Shown: positions 44,986 to 54,633 of the stretch, one piece after another | Layout of the letters: the number at the start of each line of letters is the position of its first letter | Position numbering within the stretch: the stretch's first letter is position 1 | Source of the DNA: Paenibacillus glycanilyticus NBRC 16618 | GTDB lineage: Bacteria > Bacillota > Bacilli > Paenibacillales > Paenibacillaceae | Direction of reading: 5' to 3' | Assembly (NCBI RefSeq): GCF_004000805.1 | Contig: NZ_BILY01000020.1 | Span: forward strand, 1 to 64,000 | Length of the DNA stretch: 64,000 bases | Notes under the pieces: model-generated | What the model was told of the DNA's origin: nothing | Database searches by the model: none | The model's input: only the letters and a program-made list of their open reading frames with translations | Position numbers and translations under genes: made by a program

Positions 44986-47823
44986 TCACCTCTCTACGGA
45001 CTCCATTACGAAGGCTTCAATAATATCCCCTTCTTTGAAGTCGCTAAACCGCTCGATCGTAATACCGCACTCGTAGCCTTGAGCAACTTCTTTAACATCA
45101 TCCTTGAAGCGTTTAACGGTATCCAATTTGCCTTCGAATACGACGATGCCGCCGCGGATGACGCGAACTTCGGAGTTACGCGTAATTTTGCCGCTGATAA
45201 CCATACAACCGGCAATAGCGCCAACTTTGCTGAGTTTGAAGATGTTGCGGACTTCCGCTTGGCCTTGAACAACTTCTTTGAAGATTGGATCCAGCATGCC
45301 TTTCATGGCTTGCTCGATTTCTTCGATGACATTGTAAATAACGCGGTGGAGACGAACATCTACTTTCTCCTGTTGAGCAGCAAGATCAGCTTGCGGCTCT
45401 GGACGAACGTTAAATCCGATTACGATAGCGTTGGATGCCGCAGCCAAGTTGATATCGGATTCCGTGATCGCGCCTACGCCGCTGTGAATGATCTTGATGC
45501 GAACGCCTTCGATTTCAATTTTCGCAAGGGAGCCTTTGAGGGCCTCTGTCGAGCCTTGAACGTCAGACTTGATAATGATGTTAAGATCTTTGATCTCGCC
45601 TTCTTGAATATGCTTGAACAGATCGTCAAGCGTAACGCGAGAATTCGCGCCAAGCTCCGACTGACGTTGTTTGATCGAACGACGGTCAGCAATTGCTCTT
45701 GCTTTGCGCTCGTCTTCAAATACCATAAACGGATCGCCTGCAAGCGGTACTTCTGTCAAGCCGGTAATCTCAACCGGAGTAGAAGGACCAGCTTCTTTGA
45801 TACGGCGGCCTTTATCGTTGACCATTGCGCGGACACGACCGAAGCAGTTGCCGGCAACGAAAGCATCGCCAATTTTAAGCGAGCCGTGTTGTACGAGAAC
45901 GCGTGCTACCGGACCTTTACCTTTATCCAGTTCGGCTTCAATAACCGTACCACGTGCGCGTTTGTCGGAATTCGCTTTGTAATCATTAACTTCAGCCACG
46001 AGCAGAATCATCTCGAGCAGCTCTTCCAGACCAAGGCGTTGCTTAGCCGATACGTTAACGAAGATGGTATCGCCGCCCCACTCTTCCGGAACGAGTTCGT
46101 ATTCCGTAAGCGCCTGTTTGATTTTGTCGGGATCTGCGTCCGGTTTATCGATTTTGTTAACCGCTACGATAATAGGCACGCCAGCCGCTTTCGCATGGTT
46201 GACTGCTTCAACCGTCTGAGGCATAACGCCGTCATCGGCTGCAACAACGATGATCGTAATATCCGTTACTTGAGCACCGCGTGCGCGCATAAGCGTAAAC
46301 GCTTCGTGACCCGGTGTATCGAGGAACGTGATTTTCTTGTGATTGATCTCAACTTGGTAAGCACCGATATGCTGGGTGATACCGCCTGCTTCGCCGCCCG
46401 TTACGTTTGTATGACGGATAGCGTCGAGAAGGGTTGTTTTACCATGGTCAACGTGACCCATAATCGTTACAACCGGTGGACGAGTCGTCAAATCCGCTTC
46501 GTCATCCACTTCTTCCACGGTTTCGAAGGTATCTTCTTCAACCGGAATTTTCACTTCAACCTCTACGCCAAATTCTTGAGCGATCAAAAGAATGGTATCC
46601 ATGTCAAGTTCTTGGTTGATAGTAGCCATTACGCCGAGAGAAATAAGCTTCTTGATAACTTCGGACGCATCCTTATGAAGCAGCTTAGCCAAATCGCCTA
46701 CTGTCATCGTACCGCGCACAATGATTTTCTTAGGCGTATTGTCGATTTTCTCGCGTGGAGGCTGCTGCGAATGGTTACGGTTGTTTCTGCCGCCTTTGCC
46801 GCGACCGTTAGGATTCGTTCTAAAGTTCGGCTTGCCGTCGTCGAAACGCTTTTGGCTTCCGTTGTTGCCACCCGTTCTGTTTTTGTTTACCGCATTGTTG
46901 CCTTTACGGTTGTTGGTTTCGCCTGCCGCAGTACCGCGCGAAGTTGGTGCCGGACGGGACGAATCGAACGAACGGTTTTGTCCGCCGCCTTGACCTTGCG
47001 GACGGTTACCGCCTGGTGCGCCGCCGCCTTGCGGACGGTTGCCGCCCGGTGCGCCGCCTTGACCTTGCGGACGGTTAAATCCGCCGCCGCCTTGCGGACG
47101 ATTGCCGCCTTGGCCGCCTTGGCCGCCTTGACCTTGCGGACGGTTGTATCCGCCGCCACCTTGACCTTGCGGACGATTGCCGCCTTGACCGCCTTGGCCT
47201 TGCGGACGGTTATAACCGCCGCCGCCTTGCGGACGATTGCCGCCTTGACCTTGCGGACGATTGTATCCGCCGCCGCCTTGCGGACGATTGCCGCCTTGAC
47301 CGCCTTGGCCTTGATAAGAACCTTGACGGTTGCCGCTGTTCTGCGGTCTGTTATTGCTGCTTGCGCTATTATCGCTTGTGCCGGCGTTAGCCTGGCTAGC
47401 GTTCGTTTGACTTTCGTTTCCTTGCTGACTTTGCGGACGTTGTTCTTGTTGCGATTGGTTGGTTTCAGATGTCGTTTTAATAGAATTCATAGGCCCCTGT
47501 CTGTCCTGAGATAGATTTTTTTGTACCGTTTGATTTTGCTGCTTGCTTGCGGTCTGTGCCTGTGGCTGAGGTGCCGCCGATACGGTAGCACTGCCCGATT
47601 CCTGGGCACGCTTCGCAGCCGCATTTTGCTTGATATCGCGGAAGAAGCCTTCCACTTTTTGAACCATTTCGTTTTCCATGACACTCATATGATTATTAAC
47701 GGGCAGATTAAGCCGTTTAAGAATCGTTATAATTTCTTTACTGCTCATGTTTAGCGATTTCGCGTATTCGTATACGCGTGTTTTATCTTTATTGTCCTTG
47801 CTGTTGTCCTGTTGTTTGCTCAA
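44986..47823 (-). CDS. infB: Translation initiation factor IF-2 with long Gly-rich insertion
   Basis: GTPase that brings fMet-tRNA to the 30S subunit and promotes subunit joining. Of 945 residues, the first 65 form an IF2-N domain ([20 protein letters not shown]). Residues about 70-360 are low complexity with some twenty [13 protein letters not shown] units (170-282). A second IF2-N domain, the GTPase (GHVDHGKT at 456-463, [18 protein letters not shown]) and C1/C2 domains follow. The TTG start has GGAGGTGG. It overlaps ylxQ by 35 bp. B. subtilis IF2 is about 716 residues, so the excess is the repeat region. Confidence 0.97.
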   Translation of the reverse strand: MSKQQDNSKDNKDKTRVYEYAKSLNMSSKEIITILKRLNLPVNNHMSVMENEMVQKVEGFFRDIKQNAAAKRAQESGSATVSAAPQPQAQTASKQQNQTVQKNLSQDRQGPMNSIKTTSETNQSQQEQRPQSQQGNESQTNASQANAGTSDNSASSNNRPQNSGNRQGSYQGQGGQGGNRPQGGGGYNRPQGQGGNRPQGGGGYNRPQGQGGQGGNRPQGQGGGGYNRPQGQGGQGGQGGNRPQGGGGFNRPQGQGGAPGGNRPQGGGAPGGNRPQGQGGGQNRSFDSSRPAPTSRGTAAGETNNRKGNNAVNKNRTGGNNGSQKRFDDGKPNFRTNPNGRGKGGRNNRNHSQQPPREKIDNTPKKIIVRGTMTVGDLAKLLHKDASEVIKKLISLGVMATINQELDMDTILLIAQEFGVEVEVKIPVEEDTFETVEEVDDEADLTTRPPVVTIMGHVDHGKTTLLDAIRHTNVTGGEAGGITQHIGAYQVEINHKKITFLDTPGHEAFTLMRARGAQVTDITIIVVAADDGVMPQTVEAVNHAKAAGVPIIVAVNKIDKPDADPDKIKQALTEYELVPEEWGGDTIFVNVSAKQRLGLEELLEMILLVAEVNDYKANSDKRARGTVIEAELDKGKGPVARVLVQHGSLKIGDAFVAGNCFGRVRAMVNDKGRRIKEAGPSTPVEITGLTEVPLAGDPFMVFEDERKARAIADRRSIKQRQSELGANSRVTLDDLFKHIQEGEIKDLNIIIKSDVQGSTEALKGSLAKIEIEGVRIKIIHSGVGAITESDINLAAASNAIVIGFNVRPEPQADLAAQQEKVDVRLHRVIYNVIEEIEQAMKGMLDPIFKEVVQGQAEVRNIFKLSKVGAIAGCMVISGKITRNSEVRVIRGGIVVFEGKLDTVKRFKDDVKEVAQGYECGITIERFSDFKEGDIIEAFVMESVER
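46978..47316 (-). repeat. Coding tandem repeats inside infB
   Basis: Degenerate 9-45 bp units encoding [19 protein letters not shown] and related blocks, IF2 residues 170-282. The DNA repeats themselves (for example ttgcggacgattgccgcc) are close to identical, so slippage and length variation between strains are likely. Confidence 0.88.
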
Positions 47824-48145
47824 TATTATCCACCTCCGAATTTTGACTCAGATGACCTGCAATCATTTTTCCGAACTTTGCGTCAGTTACCGCCAGTACG
47901 ACTCGTTCCGGCTTTCCAATGGCCTTTCCAAGCTGATCGCGGTCAAATGCTTCGGCGAGCTGTACCCCGTAGGTGTTGCATTTGTCGCGAAACTTCTTCT
48001 TCGTGTTTGGAGAAGCGTCGCCCGCTATGATCACGAGCTGCGCTTCACCTTTACGAACCGCCTTGAGCACAATTTCATCTCCGGTAATAAGCTTTCCGGC
48101 TCTCATGGCCATTCCGAGCGAAGACAAGCCTTTATTCATCTTCAT
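47789..48145 (-). CDS. rplGA: L7Ae-family ribosomal protein YlxQ (RplGA)
   Basis: K-turn-binding protein of the L7Ae/L30e family, 118 residues, with [16 protein letters not shown] and [15 protein letters not shown] chose the ATG at 48145, 10 nt after AAGGAG that lies inside rnpM; the start therefore overlaps rnpM by 14 bp, and the end overlaps infB by 35 bp. Tight nested overlaps indicate coupled translation through rnpM-ylxQ-infB. Confidence 0.92.
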   Translation of the reverse strand: MKMNKGLSSLGMAMRAGKLITGDEIVLKAVRKGEAQLVIIAGDASPNTKKKFRDKCNTYGVQLAEAFDRDQLGKAIGKPERVVLAVTDAKFGKMIAGHLSQNSEVDNIEQTTGQQQGQ

Positions 48146-48446
48146 CGCTTTCCCGCTCCTTGCCTGCCAGAAACTCGTCCTCAACCGCTATGAAATCCTG
48201 TTCAAGCTGGTCGTAAATCGATGCGTCGACTGCCTGCTTCAATGCCCGGTCAAGCGCCTTGGACTTCTTAGCCAGCTTGAAGCAGCTGACCTGTCCACAT
48301 AAATAGGCGCCGCGACCGGCTTTTTTCCCCGTCAGGTCTATAAGCACTTCTTCGTTTGGTGTCCGAACAACCCGGATGAGTTCTCTTTTTGGCTTCATTT
48401 CTTGGCATGCCACGCACTTGCGAAGCGGCACTTTTCTCGGTCTCAC
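48132..48446 (-). CDS. rnpM: RNase P modulator RnpM (YlxR)
   Basis: Small RNA-binding protein (DUF448) recently linked to RNase P activity. In 104 residues it begins MRPRKVPLRKCVACQEMKPKRELIRVVR and has the family motif GRGAYLC. Two CxxC-like pairs are visible. The C-terminus is longer and more acidic (KERESDEDE) than in typical 90-residue homologues. The GTG start has AGGAGG 8 nt upstream. It lies between nusA and ylxQ as usual. Confidence 0.94.
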   Translation of the reverse strand: MRPRKVPLRKCVACQEMKPKRELIRVVRTPNEEVLIDLTGKKAGRGAYLCGQVSCFKLAKKSKALDRALKQAVDASIYDQLEQDFIAVEDEFLAGKERESDEDE

Positions 48447-48495
48447 CGCACACCCCTCCTTTGCCCGTTAATGGACCCAAGATGTAAGCCTGCTG

Positions 48496-49593
48496 TTAAT
48501 CGATAGAAACGGAATCCTGGTGCATGGTGCCTGCCGTTGTTTTCGGACGGCCGTACTCCTGCTCCGCTTGCGTTTCGCTCTTAATATCGATTTTCCAGCC
48601 AGTCAGCTTCGCGGCAAGGCGCGCGTTCTGACCTTTAATGCCAATCGCGAGAGACAGCTGATAATCGGGTACGATTACGCGGGCCATTTTCTCTTGCTCG
48701 AATACGATAACCTCCAGCACTTTCGAAGGGCTAAGCGCATTCGCCACATATTCCTCTACGCTCTCCGACCAGCGGACGATATCGATCTTCTCGCCGGTAA
48801 GCTCGTTGACGATGGTTTGCACGCGCATTCCTTTAGGGCCTACGCAGGATCCAACCGGATCAACCTCTTCGTTACGCGAATAAACGGCAATCTTCGAACG
48901 GAAGCCTGCCTCGCGGGCAACGGAACGGATCTCGACTACGCCGTCGTAAATTTCCGGAACTTCAAGCTCGAAGAGACGCTTCAAAAGGCCGGGATGAGTA
49001 CGGGACAAAATAATTTGAGGCCCTTTGGTCGTATTCTCTACCTTTGTGATATACGACTTCACTCGGTCGCCATGCTTGAATTTGTCCGTAGGCATCAGCT
49101 CGGTAAGAGGAAGAACGGCTTCAACCTTGCCAAGGTCAACAAACAAGTTGCGAGTATCCTGGCGCTGAACGATACCGTTAACGATATCCTCTTCCTTATC
49201 GATAAACGCGTTGTAGATCAAACCGCGTTCCGCTTCGCGAATACGCTGCGTAACAACCTGCTTGGCTGTTTGGGCGGCAATACGGCCGAAGTCGCGAGGC
49301 GTAACTTCGATATCCGCGATGTCGTCCAGCGTATAGTGAGGGTTAATCTCACGCGCTGCGTCAACTGTAATTTCTAGACGAGGGTCGAGCACTTCGTCTA
49401 CAACCGTCTTGCGAGCGTATACTTTAATAACGCCGCTATGGCGGTTAATGTCCACGCGTACATTTTGCGCTGTGTTGAAGTTGCGCTTGTAGCTCGATAT
49501 CAAAGCCGCTTCAATCGCTTCTAACAGCACTTCCTTCGCAATCCCTTTATCCCTCTCGATTTCCGACAATGCTTCAATAAAATCCATGCTCAT
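48496..49593 (-). CDS. nusA: Transcription termination/antitermination factor NusA
   Basis: RNA polymerase elongation factor controlling pausing and termination. In 365 residues: N-terminal RNAP-binding domain, S1 domain (about 135-200), and two KH domains (EVDPVGSCVGPKGMRVQ and LAIGIKGQNARLAAKLTGW). It lacks the C-terminal acidic repeats of Gram-negative NusA, as expected. It follows rimP by 36 bp. A hairpin in the operon leader could feed back on NusA. Confidence 0.97.
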   Translation of the reverse strand: MSMDFIEALSEIERDKGIAKEVLLEAIEAALISSYKRNFNTAQNVRVDINRHSGVIKVYARKTVVDEVLDPRLEITVDAAREINPHYTLDDIADIEVTPRDFGRIAAQTAKQVVTQRIREAERGLIYNAFIDKEEDIVNGIVQRQDTRNLFVDLGKVEAVLPLTELMPTDKFKHGDRVKSYITKVENTTKGPQIILSRTHPGLLKRLFELEVPEIYDGVVEIRSVAREAGFRSKIAVYSRNEEVDPVGSCVGPKGMRVQTIVNELTGEKIDIVRWSESVEEYVANALSPSKVLEVIVFEQEKMARVIVPDYQLSLAIGIKGQNARLAAKLTGWKIDIKSETQAEQEYGRPKTTAGTMHQDSVSID

Positions 49594-49629
49594 TGGAATG
49601 GAGTTCCCCCTTTCAAAAATAAACCGCTA

Positions 49630-50091
49630 TTAGAACACAATCGCAAGACGGGCGCTCGCGACCTTGGCGTAAGGAATGACATGCTCTTTTTTGCCGATTT
49701 TCACGGTAGCCTGTTCGCCGTCAAACGCGGTAAGCTGCCCTTCAAATTCCTTGGAACCGTCAATCGGCTCGTAAGTCGTTATGTAGACATGCTTGCCGAC
49801 TGCCTTGCGAACATCTTCCGGCTTCTTAAGCGGCCGTTCCGCACCCGGGGATGACACTTCCAGGAAGTAAGCATCGGAGACCGGATCGTTCTTATCCAGT
49901 TCTTCGCTCAAAAATTCGCTTATTCTGCCGCATTCGTCAATATCGATGCCGCCTTCCTTGTCCACGAACACCCGAAGGAAGAAGTTGCTGCCTTCCTTGA
50001 CGTACTCAATATCAACAAGTTCAAATCCATTGCTGTTGAGGAAAGGAGTAACCATAGCCTCAACGACGGTTTTGATTTTGGATGTGCTCAA
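49630..50091 (-). CDS. rimP: Ribosome maturation factor RimP
   Basis: 153-residue factor for 30S assembly. Features: [29 protein letters not shown] and [11 protein letters not shown]. The start is TTG at 50091, with AGGAGG 9 nt upstream. First gene of the rimP-nusA-rnpM-ylxQ-infB operon, behind a near-consensus promoter and a hairpin-bearing leader of about 125 nt. Confidence 0.96.
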   Translation of the reverse strand: MSTSKIKTVVEAMVTPFLNSNGFELVDIEYVKEGSNFFLRVFVDKEGGIDIDECGRISEFLSEELDKNDPVSDAYFLEVSSPGAERPLKKPEDVRKAVGKHVYITTYEPIDGSKEFEGQLTAFDGEQATVKIGKKEHVIPYAKVASARLAIVF

Positions 50092-50168
50092 TCGGTGTAA
50101 CCTCCTGTTTCTTCGTACGCCTGCAAACGGCCGATTCGTATGCGAAAAAAGCCGTTTACAAAACGTAA

Positions 50169-50188
50169 AGAGTGGGTTTCCCCACTCT
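50169..50188 (-). terminator. Leader hairpin before rimP (polC terminator or attenuator)
   Basis: AGAGTGGG (50169-50176) and CCCACTCT (50181-50188), 4-nt loop; the transcript continues TTTACGTTTTGTAAACGGC and then six T. It lies downstream of the rimP promoter, so it acts in the operon leader as well as behind polC. Confidence 0.7.
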
Positions 50189-50224
50189 CTGCTTCAAGTC
50201 TCTATCCACATCATTGCCACAAAA

Positions 50225-50253
50225 ATTATATCATAACCGCATAGGGGTGACAA
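50225..50253 (-). promoter_or_regulatory. Sigma-A promoter of the rimP-nusA-infB operon
   Basis: TTGTCA (50248-50253), 17 bp, perfect TATAAT (50225-50230) on the minus strand, just behind the polC stop. Confidence 0.87.
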
Positions 50254-50277
50254 GAAATGTTTTCTAACACGCAGCGC

Positions 50278-53200
50278 CTAGAACAAGGACAGCTGGTTGG
50301 ATTCCGGCAATCCGCGGAAGCATCCCATGCCCGTCAATACCTCGATAATCGTCTTACTTGCCTTGGATCTCTGCTGGAAATCTTCGATGGACAGGAACTC
50401 TCCGGCATCCTTGGCAGCCGCGATGTTGCGCGCCGCATTGTCCCCGATACCGCCAATGGCCGAGAACGGAGGAATGAGCGATTCGCCGTCAACGATAAAC
50501 TTCGTTGCATCCGAACGATATAAATCGATCGGTTTGAAGGAAAAGCCGCGGGCTGTCATCTCAAGGGCCATTTCCAACAAGGAAATACTGTTCTTCTCTT
50601 TGGTCGTGGCGTTAAAGCCCTTGTCCTCGATTTCGATGATCTTCTTCTGAATGGCATCATAGCCTTGACAGAGCAGCTCGAGGTCGAAATCTTCCGCGCG
50701 AACCGAGAAATACGTTGCATAGTATTGAATCGGGTAATACAGCTTGAAGTAGGCGGTTCGAACCGCGGAAATAACGTAAGCGGCGGCATGCGCCTTAGGG
50801 AACATGTATTCAATCCGCAGACAAGAATCAATGTACCACGCCGGCACCTTGCAGCGCTTCATCTCTTCGATCCATTCCGGCGTAAGACCCCTGCCTTTAC
50901 GCACGCTTTCCGTGATCTTGAAGGCAAGTCCGGCATCCATACCCGCTTTATAGATGAGATACAGCATGATATCGTCACGGCAGCCGATTACGGTCTTGAT
51001 GTTGCAAGTGCCTTTCTTGATCAGTTCCTGCGCATTGCCGAGCCAAACCCCGGTACCATGCGATAGTCCCGAAATCTGAAGCAAATCGGCAAACGACGAC
51101 GGCTGCGTCTCCTGAAGCATCTGGCGTACGAACTTCGTCCCCATCTCCGGCACGCCGTACGTTGCAACCGGTGTTCGGATTTGCTCCGGTGTTACGCCTA
51201 ATGCTTTGGTCGAGTTGAACATGCTCATGACTTTAGGGTCATTCATCGGAATCGTTGTTGGATCAACGCCCGTCAAATCCTGCAGCATCCGCATCATGGT
51301 CGGATCATCGTGACCGAGGATATCAAGCTTCAGCAAGTTGGCTTCGAAGGCGTGATAATCGAAATGAGTCGTCTTCCATTCGGCGTTCACGTCGTCCGCC
51401 GGATATTGCACGGGAGTAATATCTTCGACTTCCATATAATTCGGAACAACAACGATACCGCCCGGATGCTGGCCCGTACTCCGCTTTACGCCGGTTACGC
51501 CTGATGCAAGGCGGGACAATTCCGCGCTGCGCCAAGTTTTACTATGATCCTCGGCATACTTGCGGGCAAATCCATAACCGGTTTTTTCGGCTACCGTACC
51601 GATTGTGCCGGCACGGAATACGCATTTGTCGCCGAACATGATCTTCGTAAAGTTATGCGCCGTCGGTTGGTATTCACCGGAGAAGTTAAGGTCGATATCG
51701 GGAACTTTATCGCCCTTGAAGCCAAGGAAGGTTTCGAACGGGATATCCTGTCCTTCTCCCTTCATTGGCAAATTGCAATTCGGACAGTTCTTGTCCGGCA
51801 AATCAAATCCGCTTGGGACGCTGCCGTCCAGGAACCATTCGCTATGCCGGCATTCCGGATTCTTGCACAAATAATGCGCCGGCAGCGGATTAACCTCGGA
51901 AATGCCAAGGAACGTCGCAACGACGGAAGAACCTACCGAACCCCTCGAGCCTACGAGATAACCATCGGCATTGGACTTCTTAACGAGCTTCTCCGAAATC
52001 AAGTAGTTGGCGGAGAAACCGAATTTGATAATCGGTACTAGCTCCTTCTCGAGCCGGTCGATAACAACCTGCGGGAGATCTTCGCCGTACATTGATTTCG
52101 CTGTGTTATAGCATGTACTCCGGATTTCTTCTTCCGCGCCCTCAATAATCGGGGTAAACAGCTGGTCCGGGAACATTTCGAACGGCTCAAACCGGTCAGC
52201 AAGTTCGATCGTGTTCTTGACTACGACTTCGTAGGCACGCGCTTCTCCGAGGAAAGCAAACTCGCGAAGCATCTCGTCGGTCGTCCGCAAATGGGCATCC
52301 GGCTTTCGGATGTCCTTCAGCGGGCTGAATCCGGTAATGCCATGAATGGCGATATCGCGATACAGCTTGTCCCTTGGATTCAAATAATGGACATTGCCCG
52401 TTGCGATAACAGGCTTGCCAAGTTCATCTCCGATCTCGCAAATGCGGCGCATGGCCTGCTCAATCTCGGCGCGGCTGCCTACAAGTCCTTTATCAACAAG
52501 ATGCATGTAAAAGTCAATCGGCTGGATCTCCAGCACATCGTAGAACCGGGCAACCTCAAGAGCTTCTTCATAAGATTTATTGAGCACCGTCTCGAAAAAT
52601 TCACCCTTCTCGCAGCCGGAAATAACAAGAATGCCTTCACGCATGTCGACAAGCTTACTCTTCGGTATGCAAGCAACCCGTTTAAAATGCTCGGTATGAG
52701 AAATCGACACCATCTTGAACAGATTTTTTTTGCCAACCGCGTTTAACGCGTAAATATTGCAATGGAACGGCCGGGAATTGGAAATGTCCAGACCGACATA
52801 ATCGTTTAATTGATGAAGTCCCGTAATATTGCGTTCTGCCGCGTCATTAATGAGGCCATACATTACACCGCCGAGAGCAACGGAGTCGTCTACGGCACGG
52901 TGATGATTCTCAAGAGAAACTTTGTATTTCGCCGATAATGTATTAAGTCGATGGTTCTTAAGCGTCGGATGAAGGAATCTTGCGAGCTCCAGCGTATCAA
53001 GCACCGGATTCGTTAATTCCGGCAAGCCGATAGACTTGAGATTGGCTTGAATAAATCCGATATCAAACCTTGCGTTATGGGCGACCAGAATGCAATCCCC
53101 TATAAAATCGATAAATTCGCGAAGCTTCGGTTCAAGCTCCGGCGCATCCTTGACCATATCATCATTGATATTCGTCAACTGCTGAATATGGTAAGGGATT

Positions 53201-54591
53201 TTCTCATGCGGGTTTATAAAGGTGGAGAACCGGTCAATCTCTTTGCCGTTTTGCATTTTTACGCCAGCAAGCTCAATGATTTTATTATTAATAATGGATA
53301 AGCCCGTGGTCTCAATATCAAATACGACATAGACGGCAGAAGCAAGCTGGTCTTCTCTTGGGTTCAGAACCATCGGTACCGCGTCATTTACAACATTGGC
53401 TTCAAGGCCGAATAAAACTTGGATATTATTTTTCTTTGCAGCCTTGAATGCTTCCGGGTAACAATGAATATTGCTGTGATCCGTAATCGCAATCGCCTTA
53501 TGTCCCCACTTGGCGGCCATCTTCACGTACTCGCCAATCGGAGTAACCGCGTCCATCGCGCTCATGGTGGAATGAAGATGGAATTCAACGCGTTTTTCCT
53601 CCGCATTGTCTTTGCGGTCCGGCGGCGAAGAGATTTCCTGAAGATCATTAGGGATCATCACAAGTTCAGGCTCCTGCATGAAGCGGTCGTAATCGACCTT
53701 GCCTCGCGCCTTCACCCATTTGCCATTCGACAGCAGACTCAGGATTTTTACGTCTTCCTTATTCTTGGCAAACATCTTCATCGCCATGGAATCCGTAAAG
53801 TCCGTTACGTTAAAGGTGAACAAGGTCATTCCGTTGCGGAGCTCCTTCACCTCTAGGCCAAATACAGCCCCCTGAACCGTAACCTTCTTCTCTTCTTCAC
53901 GGATATTCATAAGCGGAGTAGGTTCATCGCGAATGTCATAACCCATTGCCAGTTTGACAGGCTCTTCATCGCCTTCTGCCTCATTCGACTCAGCAACGCT
54001 CTCCATAATCTGAATGACGGCTTCCCTCTCCGCTTGATCCCGCTTCTGCTGGAACTCCTCGTAAGCATCTTGTCTGACCTGCTCGCCAACCTCCAGCTTA
54101 ACCCGGTAATTCCGACTGAAGGTACGTTCGTAAAAGCTGCTGATCGCTTCGTCGATCTTCTTCTTCTTGGCCAGCTCCAGCCCCATGCCATCCAGCATCG
54201 ATACGGCAATCATCTCGTCTGTCGGCTCCATGCCGGCTTTGCTTAACCAGCCGTTAACCGAAGCGTTTTCCTGCTGTACCCATTCCAGGAACAAAGGCCA
54301 ATATTCCCGGGCGATGTCTGCCGATGGAACGGCATCATCATAAAGAAGCTTAAAAGAAGTTTCGGCTATATGAGAGAACTTCATGTTTACGGCTTGGGTT
54401 AAAGCCATAAACGCTTTATAAGGAACTAAAGACGTTTTGCGAATGCAAAACGTCCATTTTCTGTTGCTTTTCCCTACAATGACTTGCTCGATGTAACCGT
54501 CTTTGTAATAGGAATTTATAATTTCGAGCGGCAGCCCCGCTTGCTGCATAAGCAGCTCAAAGCGCTGCCGGTTGTCTCCGGTTTGGCTCAT
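50278..54591 (-). CDS. polC: DNA polymerase III alpha subunit, Gram-positive type PolC
   Basis: Main replicative polymerase with built-in proofreading. The 1437-residue length equals B. subtilis PolC. Order: N-terminal domains and OB fold (about 235-320), PHP domain split around FHLHS (337-341), DnaQ-like exonuclease (DIETTG at 425-430), then polymerase with PDIDLNFSGEYQ and the Cys zinc motif CKNPECRHSEW/CPNCNLP; the C-terminus ends NQLSLF. The ATG at 54591 gives this length; a TTG at 54600 is too close to AGGAG. Confidence 0.97.
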   Translation of the reverse strand: MSQTGDNRQRFELLMQQAGLPLEIINSYYKDGYIEQVIVGKSNRKWTFCIRKTSLVPYKAFMALTQAVNMKFSHIAETSFKLLYDDAVPSADIAREYWPLFLEWVQQENASVNGWLSKAGMEPTDEMIAVSMLDGMGLELAKKKKIDEAISSFYERTFSRNYRVKLEVGEQVRQDAYEEFQQKRDQAEREAVIQIMESVAESNEAEGDEEPVKLAMGYDIRDEPTPLMNIREEEKKVTVQGAVFGLEVKELRNGMTLFTFNVTDFTDSMAMKMFAKNKEDVKILSLLSNGKWVKARGKVDYDRFMQEPELVMIPNDLQEISSPPDRKDNAEEKRVEFHLHSTMSAMDAVTPIGEYVKMAAKWGHKAIAITDHSNIHCYPEAFKAAKKNNIQVLFGLEANVVNDAVPMVLNPREDQLASAVYVVFDIETTGLSIINNKIIELAGVKMQNGKEIDRFSTFINPHEKIPYHIQQLTNINDDMVKDAPELEPKLREFIDFIGDCILVAHNARFDIGFIQANLKSIGLPELTNPVLDTLELARFLHPTLKNHRLNTLSAKYKVSLENHHRAVDDSVALGGVMYGLINDAAERNITGLHQLNDYVGLDISNSRPFHCNIYALNAVGKKNLFKMVSISHTEHFKRVACIPKSKLVDMREGILVISGCEKGEFFETVLNKSYEEALEVARFYDVLEIQPIDFYMHLVDKGLVGSRAEIEQAMRRICEIGDELGKPVIATGNVHYLNPRDKLYRDIAIHGITGFSPLKDIRKPDAHLRTTDEMLREFAFLGEARAYEVVVKNTIELADRFEPFEMFPDQLFTPIIEGAEEEIRSTCYNTAKSMYGEDLPQVVIDRLEKELVPIIKFGFSANYLISEKLVKKSNADGYLVGSRGSVGSSVVATFLGISEVNPLPAHYLCKNPECRHSEWFLDGSVPSGFDLPDKNCPNCNLPMKGEGQDIPFETFLGFKGDKVPDIDLNFSGEYQPTAHNFTKIMFGDKCVFRAGTIGTVAEKTGYGFARKYAEDHSKTWRSAELSRLASGVTGVKRSTGQHPGGIVVVPNYMEVEDITPVQYPADDVNAEWKTTHFDYHAFEANLLKLDILGHDDPTMMRMLQDLTGVDPTTIPMNDPKVMSMFNSTKALGVTPEQIRTPVATYGVPEMGTKFVRQMLQETQPSSFADLLQISGLSHGTGVWLGNAQELIKKGTCNIKTVIGCRDDIMLYLIYKAGMDAGLAFKITESVRKGRGLTPEWIEEMKRCKVPAWYIDSCLRIEYMFPKAHAAAYVISAVRTAYFKLYYPIQYYATYFSVRAEDFDLELLCQGYDAIQKKIIEIEDKGFNATTKEKNSISLLEMALEMTARGFSFKPIDLYRSDATKFIVDGESLIPPFSAIGGIGDNAARNIAAAKDAGEFLSIEDFQQRSKASKTIIEVLTGMGCFRGLPESNQLSLF

Positions 54592-54633
54592 GGCAATCAA
54601 TCACTCCTGTACGATCCAATCCGATCGATGCTT

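Noticed and set aside
45079-47514. 811-residue open frame on the plus strand opposite infB
   Set aside because: Antisense shadow of a repetitive, codon-biased gene; no ribosome-binding site, and the product is Val/Ala/Leu/Arg-rich nonsense mirroring the IF2 repeats.
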